Below, in pieces: positions 60,705 to 64,000 of a stretch of 64,000 nucleotides of DNA. Both the position numbers and the translations under genes were made by a program. Numbering within the stretch: position 1 is the first letter of the stretch; each line of letters opens with the position of its first letter. The notes below the pieces were generated by a model that was given only the letters and a program-made list of their open reading frames with translations, was not told the DNA's origin and did not search any database. The DNA lies in the NCBI GenBank assembly GCA_024138025.1, contig JAMXBD010002503.1, positions 62,001 through 126,000 of the forward strand, in the 5' to 3' direction. The stretch is from Combretum micranthum (taxonomy: Eukaryota; Streptophyta; Magnoliopsida; Myrtales; Combretaceae).

Positions 60705-61290
60705 TTCCCTTGTGCTATGTTTGGAATAGAGGCAAGGAGAGGGAATGACTTAAGAAGGGAAAGATCGTAGTGTGATTTGATAGTCTTTTTCATTGTTTGG
60801 AAAGAAATGGAATTAAAAGGGGGAAGAAAGCACAAGGGAATCAAATACCTGAGTCTTACACCTTTTTCCCATTCAAAGTATAGTAATTACGAGAGACAAG
60901 TGTGTTGAAATTTCAATAATAGGCTTTCTTTCTAACTTTTTTATTTTTGGACAAAATTGTATTTATATAGTCAAAAATATTTCTAAATAGTATTCTAGAA
61001 GGAAATAGACCCTCCATTTACTTTTCTTAATTTTTCTCAATTTAATCATCTAAGAGTCTAAATGTTTCCATGAGTAATCAATGGTTGGGATTATAAGAAA
61101 GAAAACAACATAATATGATGTAATAAGATATTTTAAAAATAAAGATAAAAATTTCTTCTTTTTTTTTAATTGTAAATTGAGGGAAATTTAAAAAAAAAAT
61201 TAATTGGAAGAGGATCCAAATTTATTTTGAAAATATTCCCCCATATTCCTTCTCTTCCTTTTTCTCTATTTAAACAACATAATGGGACTA
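60705..61290. mobile_element. Candidate Tourist-like MITE
   Basis: The left end 'ttgtgctatgtttggaatag' pairs loosely with the right end, whose reverse complement reads 'cattatgttgtttaaataga'. Both are followed inward by purine-rich 'aggaagagaagg/aaggagaggga' words. The 'tgtttgga' start and 'gggaat' content resemble the 51685-52021 MITE. No clear target duplication was seen. Confidence 0.35.
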
Positions 61291-62852
61291 ATTGTTTTCT
61301 ATTATATTTATTTACTAAAATATAATTCTTTTCCTTATTATTAATTTATTTTTTCAACACTAGCTCTTTCCCTCATTTGAAACATCGGGCAAGAGTCGAA
61401 TCTTACTAGTAGAAAGAAAACCAAAAGACATAAACTCTCAGATCAAGATTGTAGGATATAAATTTTCTGTATACAACTCACCTATTTAAAAAGTTAGTGC
61501 AAATTTCCATATTGGGTATGGTAAGAACCACAATGTTCTTAATCTGTTAAAATTTAGATGTCTTGGGTACAGAAATTAAATATCATCGCATACCACCGTT
61601 ATTCATTTATTTTTTATTTTTTGGCCAATACATAACGTTGTTATTAATTGGGAAAACTATATGCTATTTGTCTTATGATGTTTATATACATAAGTATTAT
61701 ACCTACATATATATTCTTTGGTAAGTTTTCTCTAAATAGGTTGCCACATATGTGTGTGCATATGTATATATAACAAAATTTGCAATGAGAAAGATAAAGG
61801 ATATGAATAAAACAATAAAACTCTCACCTTTTCCAAACCCTAATTTCAATTTCTTTTGAATCTTAAGTGTCATCCTCTCCAACTAACTGCTGCCCCTCTA
61901 AAAGATGTTTCCAATCAAAGCAGATCTAAATTGTTTTAGCAGGTCCCTAGGGGTGGTGCAAAGTGCGCAATGGCCTTTTTCCTTCCCCTACATTCCTATT
62001 AAAAACACGAGAAATTAAATTTTTTCATGGAAGAATTCTATTTTCTGGTTATTAATTATAACGGGACGGATCTCCAAATTCGTTCACTTCCCAAAAGAGG
62101 CACGGCACCCTACGTCCAATGTTAGTCGAAATGAACACCGCCAACATAGAAAACAAAGTTCCCTGTTACTGGTCAAAAGTTAAATAAATCCAATGCTTAA
62201 TAACCACAACACAAAAACTGATTAAATCATTGACACGTGTCTACCCTGAATGGCGTAGAGTCTTCGCTTTGTCTTCTCTTATAAAAAAGTCAAAGAATGT
62301 GCTTTTACTTCCTTTCCACGAGCGGGACCTTGCATGGAGATGGTGGGGCTACTCGATGTCGGCATCAACATATCTATAAATTTTTGCTGGGGCCAACTCC
62401 CTATCTCGTGCCCTAGTACATATGTATAACAATTGAAACATATTAATAGGGACAATGAATATTATCTTATGTTTGAATACACATAAGTATTTGTGGTCTC
62501 CATTGTTCAAATAGTGTTTGGACCCATAAAAAATTAATAGTTGAGAACATGATATAAATTTTGTTAGGATACAATTAAAACAACATATTGAGATAACAAA
62601 GATTTATTCTAATACCCATTTCCAATTAATCCAACCAACAAATTCATTTAACAAATTATGTATCCTAAACTGTACTAAAATCTTAAGATTACCCACAAAG
62701 GACCATACTCTCAATAATGAATGAAATGATGAAAGCATGCTTTTTTTTTTTTTTTCTTGGAATGATATTTTGGTTTATAGAATAAATGTCCAATAGCATG
62801 AACAACATTAGCAGCAATGTTACAAATTCTTTTGGATAGTCAATTTTTTCAT
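61291..62852. other. Gene-free stretch with a GC-richer island
   Basis: About 61850-62430 is less AT-rich and non-repetitive in look. It contains ACACGTGT (an ABRE/G-box-like word, about 62234-62241) and TATAAAAAA (62280-62288), so it looks promoter-like on the + strand. No plausible coding sequence follows before the gypsy remnant. It may be the orphaned 5' region of a lost gene. The rest is AT-rich. Confidence 0.4.
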
Positions 62853-64000
62853 AAAAGAAGTGTTCTTGGCTAATTGAAGATCGAATATTTAGGCCATATT
62901 GTGCGACAAGATGGTGTTCAACCAAATCCATCTAAAATTGAAGCCACAACAAATTGGCATTGACCATGAATATCAAAATCATAATTTTACTATTCATTGA
63001 AATGTATAAAATCGATAGAGTCGTATAAAATCATACAAAACCAGTAAAATCATAAACGTATAAAATCATACACCTAAGCTAATATTTTTACCTAAAGTAT
63101 GCACCTAAATAATTTTGTATCCAGTTTAATTAAGGAAAAACACATAAAGTTATAAACTTGTAGAATTGTATATTTAACTTATGATTTTGACAACTATACC
63201 TTGGCTAATGAACATCAAGGATATGTAAGCTAGGTTTATTAGGATATTACAAATGATTTATTAAGGGCTATGTGAGTATTACAAGTCGTTTGACAGATAG
63301 ATTATAAAAAGATAGCTTTGGTTGGACTCAATTAGCTTTGGAATCTTTTAATACATTAAAATCAACATTATCCTCAGCTTCTATTTTACAAGTATCTAAC
63401 TTTTCTTAGATGTTTATTGTAGAAACTGATGCATCAAGTAATGGGATTGGTGTAGTATTGTTACAATTCATATGGATCAAAGGAGATTTAAAGAAATTGT
63501 TATAAGTCATTCAAACTATAGATCAATAGGAATACTTATCCAAACTCACTGGTTATGACTATACAATCAGTTACAGACCAGGCAATGACAATTTAATAGC
63601 AAATACTTTGTTGCGCCAAGGTGGTGATTATGGTGAATTGAATCGCATTTTATCTCTTTGTTTCAAGTTTATTAATGAATTGAAACAAACATATCATTCA
63701 GTGCCTACTGTGAAATAAATTTTATTTGGTTTACCAGTTAGGAAATCAATGAATTACTCATTGTCTTAGAAGAATGAGTAATTATATTACGATACGAAGT
63801 TGTTGATGCCTTAGTCACACTGATTCCTATCATCATGCATGAGTTTCATAGTGCTCTATCTTCAAGCCACTTTGGTATGTTGAGACTTACAAATGACTTG
63901 CTAAAACTTTTTATTGGGAAGGTATAAAGAGACCAGTATAGTAATTTGTTTAGACTTGTATGATTGGTTAGCAAGTCAAGTATCTAACTAAGGCTCTAGC
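62853..64000 (+). mobile_element. Ty3/gypsy retrotransposon remnant, open at right edge
   Basis: In broken + frames the order is: end of RT ('YLGHIVRQDGVQPNPSKIEA', about 62886-62946), then the GLLGYYK connection after the MITE (about 63230), then RNase H ('FIVETDASSNGIGVVLLQ', about 63415-63470, and 'LTGYDYTISYRPGNDNLIAN', about 63540-63605). Last comes the zinc region of integrase ('LIPIIMHEFHSALSSSHFGM', about 63815-63880). RT, then RNase H, then integrase is the Ty3/gypsy order. Multiple stops and frameshifts make it inactive. It continues past 64000. Confidence 0.85.
62963..63200. mobile_element. MITE inserted in the gypsy remnant, 238 bp
   Basis: It splits the pol frame between '..NW' and '..GLLGYYK', which are near neighbours in intact gypsy pol. 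The ends are inverted: 'gaatatcaaaatcataa' at the left and, reverse-complemented, 'tagttgtcaaaatcataa' at the right. Flanks TTGGCATTG (62954-62962) and TTGGCTAAT (63201-63209) look like a 9-bp target duplication that has drifted, as Mutator-like elements make. The interior is rich in 'aaaatcata' words in both orientations. Confidence 0.65.

Noticed and set aside
62340..62400. Coding exon start after the TATA-like word at 62280
   Set aside because: The ATG near 62334 opens only a short frame with no recognisable product.

Overview
The window is nuclear DNA from a flowering plant, most likely a eudicot. It is very AT-rich and packed with plant-type transposable elements: Ty1/copia and Ty3/gypsy retrotransposons, hAT-, Mutator-, PIF/Harbinger- and CACTA-like DNA elements, and MITEs. 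Its single convincing host gene belongs to the land-plant PADRE/DUF4228 family. I see no rRNA operon, tRNA gene, CRISPR array, organellar block or bacterial operon. The species cannot be named from the sequence.

Layout. 1-12.4 kb: gene-free, with LTR-like remnants (about 3.15-4.25 kb), a decayed field of repeats of about 80 bp (4.74-5.34 kb) and one copy of a dispersed repeat family (8.35-9.69 kb). 12.4-19.2 kb: the eroded remains of a tandem array with units of about 160-180 bp, split by a stack of nested DNA transposons, including a 1.1-kb hAT-like element with a perfect 8-bp target duplication. 19.2-25.6 kb: more nested MITEs, no gene. 25.65-30.5 kb: a nearly complete but frameshifted, 5'-truncated Ty1/copia element on the + strand. 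30.9-34.0 kb: a much older copia element on the - strand, broken by a foreign insertion of about 1 kb. 35.9-37.2 kb: an extremely AT-rich tract, a 5S-rRNA-like segment and a CACTA-type terminus. 37.2-38.85 kb: two direct copies of an LTR-like sequence. 38.9-47.4 kb: mostly featureless AT-rich DNA.

47.4-57.2 kb is the most structured part. An intact intronless PADRE gene (52868-53509, +) has a TATA box and a CT-rich leader. Its upstream region is one arm of a long inverted duplication (arms about 47.40-48.87 and 50.12-52.50 kb). A 41-codon C-terminal fragment of the same gene lies in the spacer (49.0 kb), and a decayed antisense copy lies downstream (56.60-57.15 kb). Two later insertions sit in only one arm, so the other arm preserves their empty sites. 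A 1.27-kb TIR element lies between the gene and its antisense pseudogene.

57.2-64 kb holds another TIR element (59.07-60.20 kb), a Tourist-like MITE candidate, a gene-free GC-richer island (61.85-62.43 kb) and a Ty3/gypsy RT/RNase H/integrase remnant that runs off the right edge and is itself split by a Mutator-like MITE.

Element boundaries and family names were assigned by eye from inverted repeats, target duplications and translated motifs. No alignment or database search was run.
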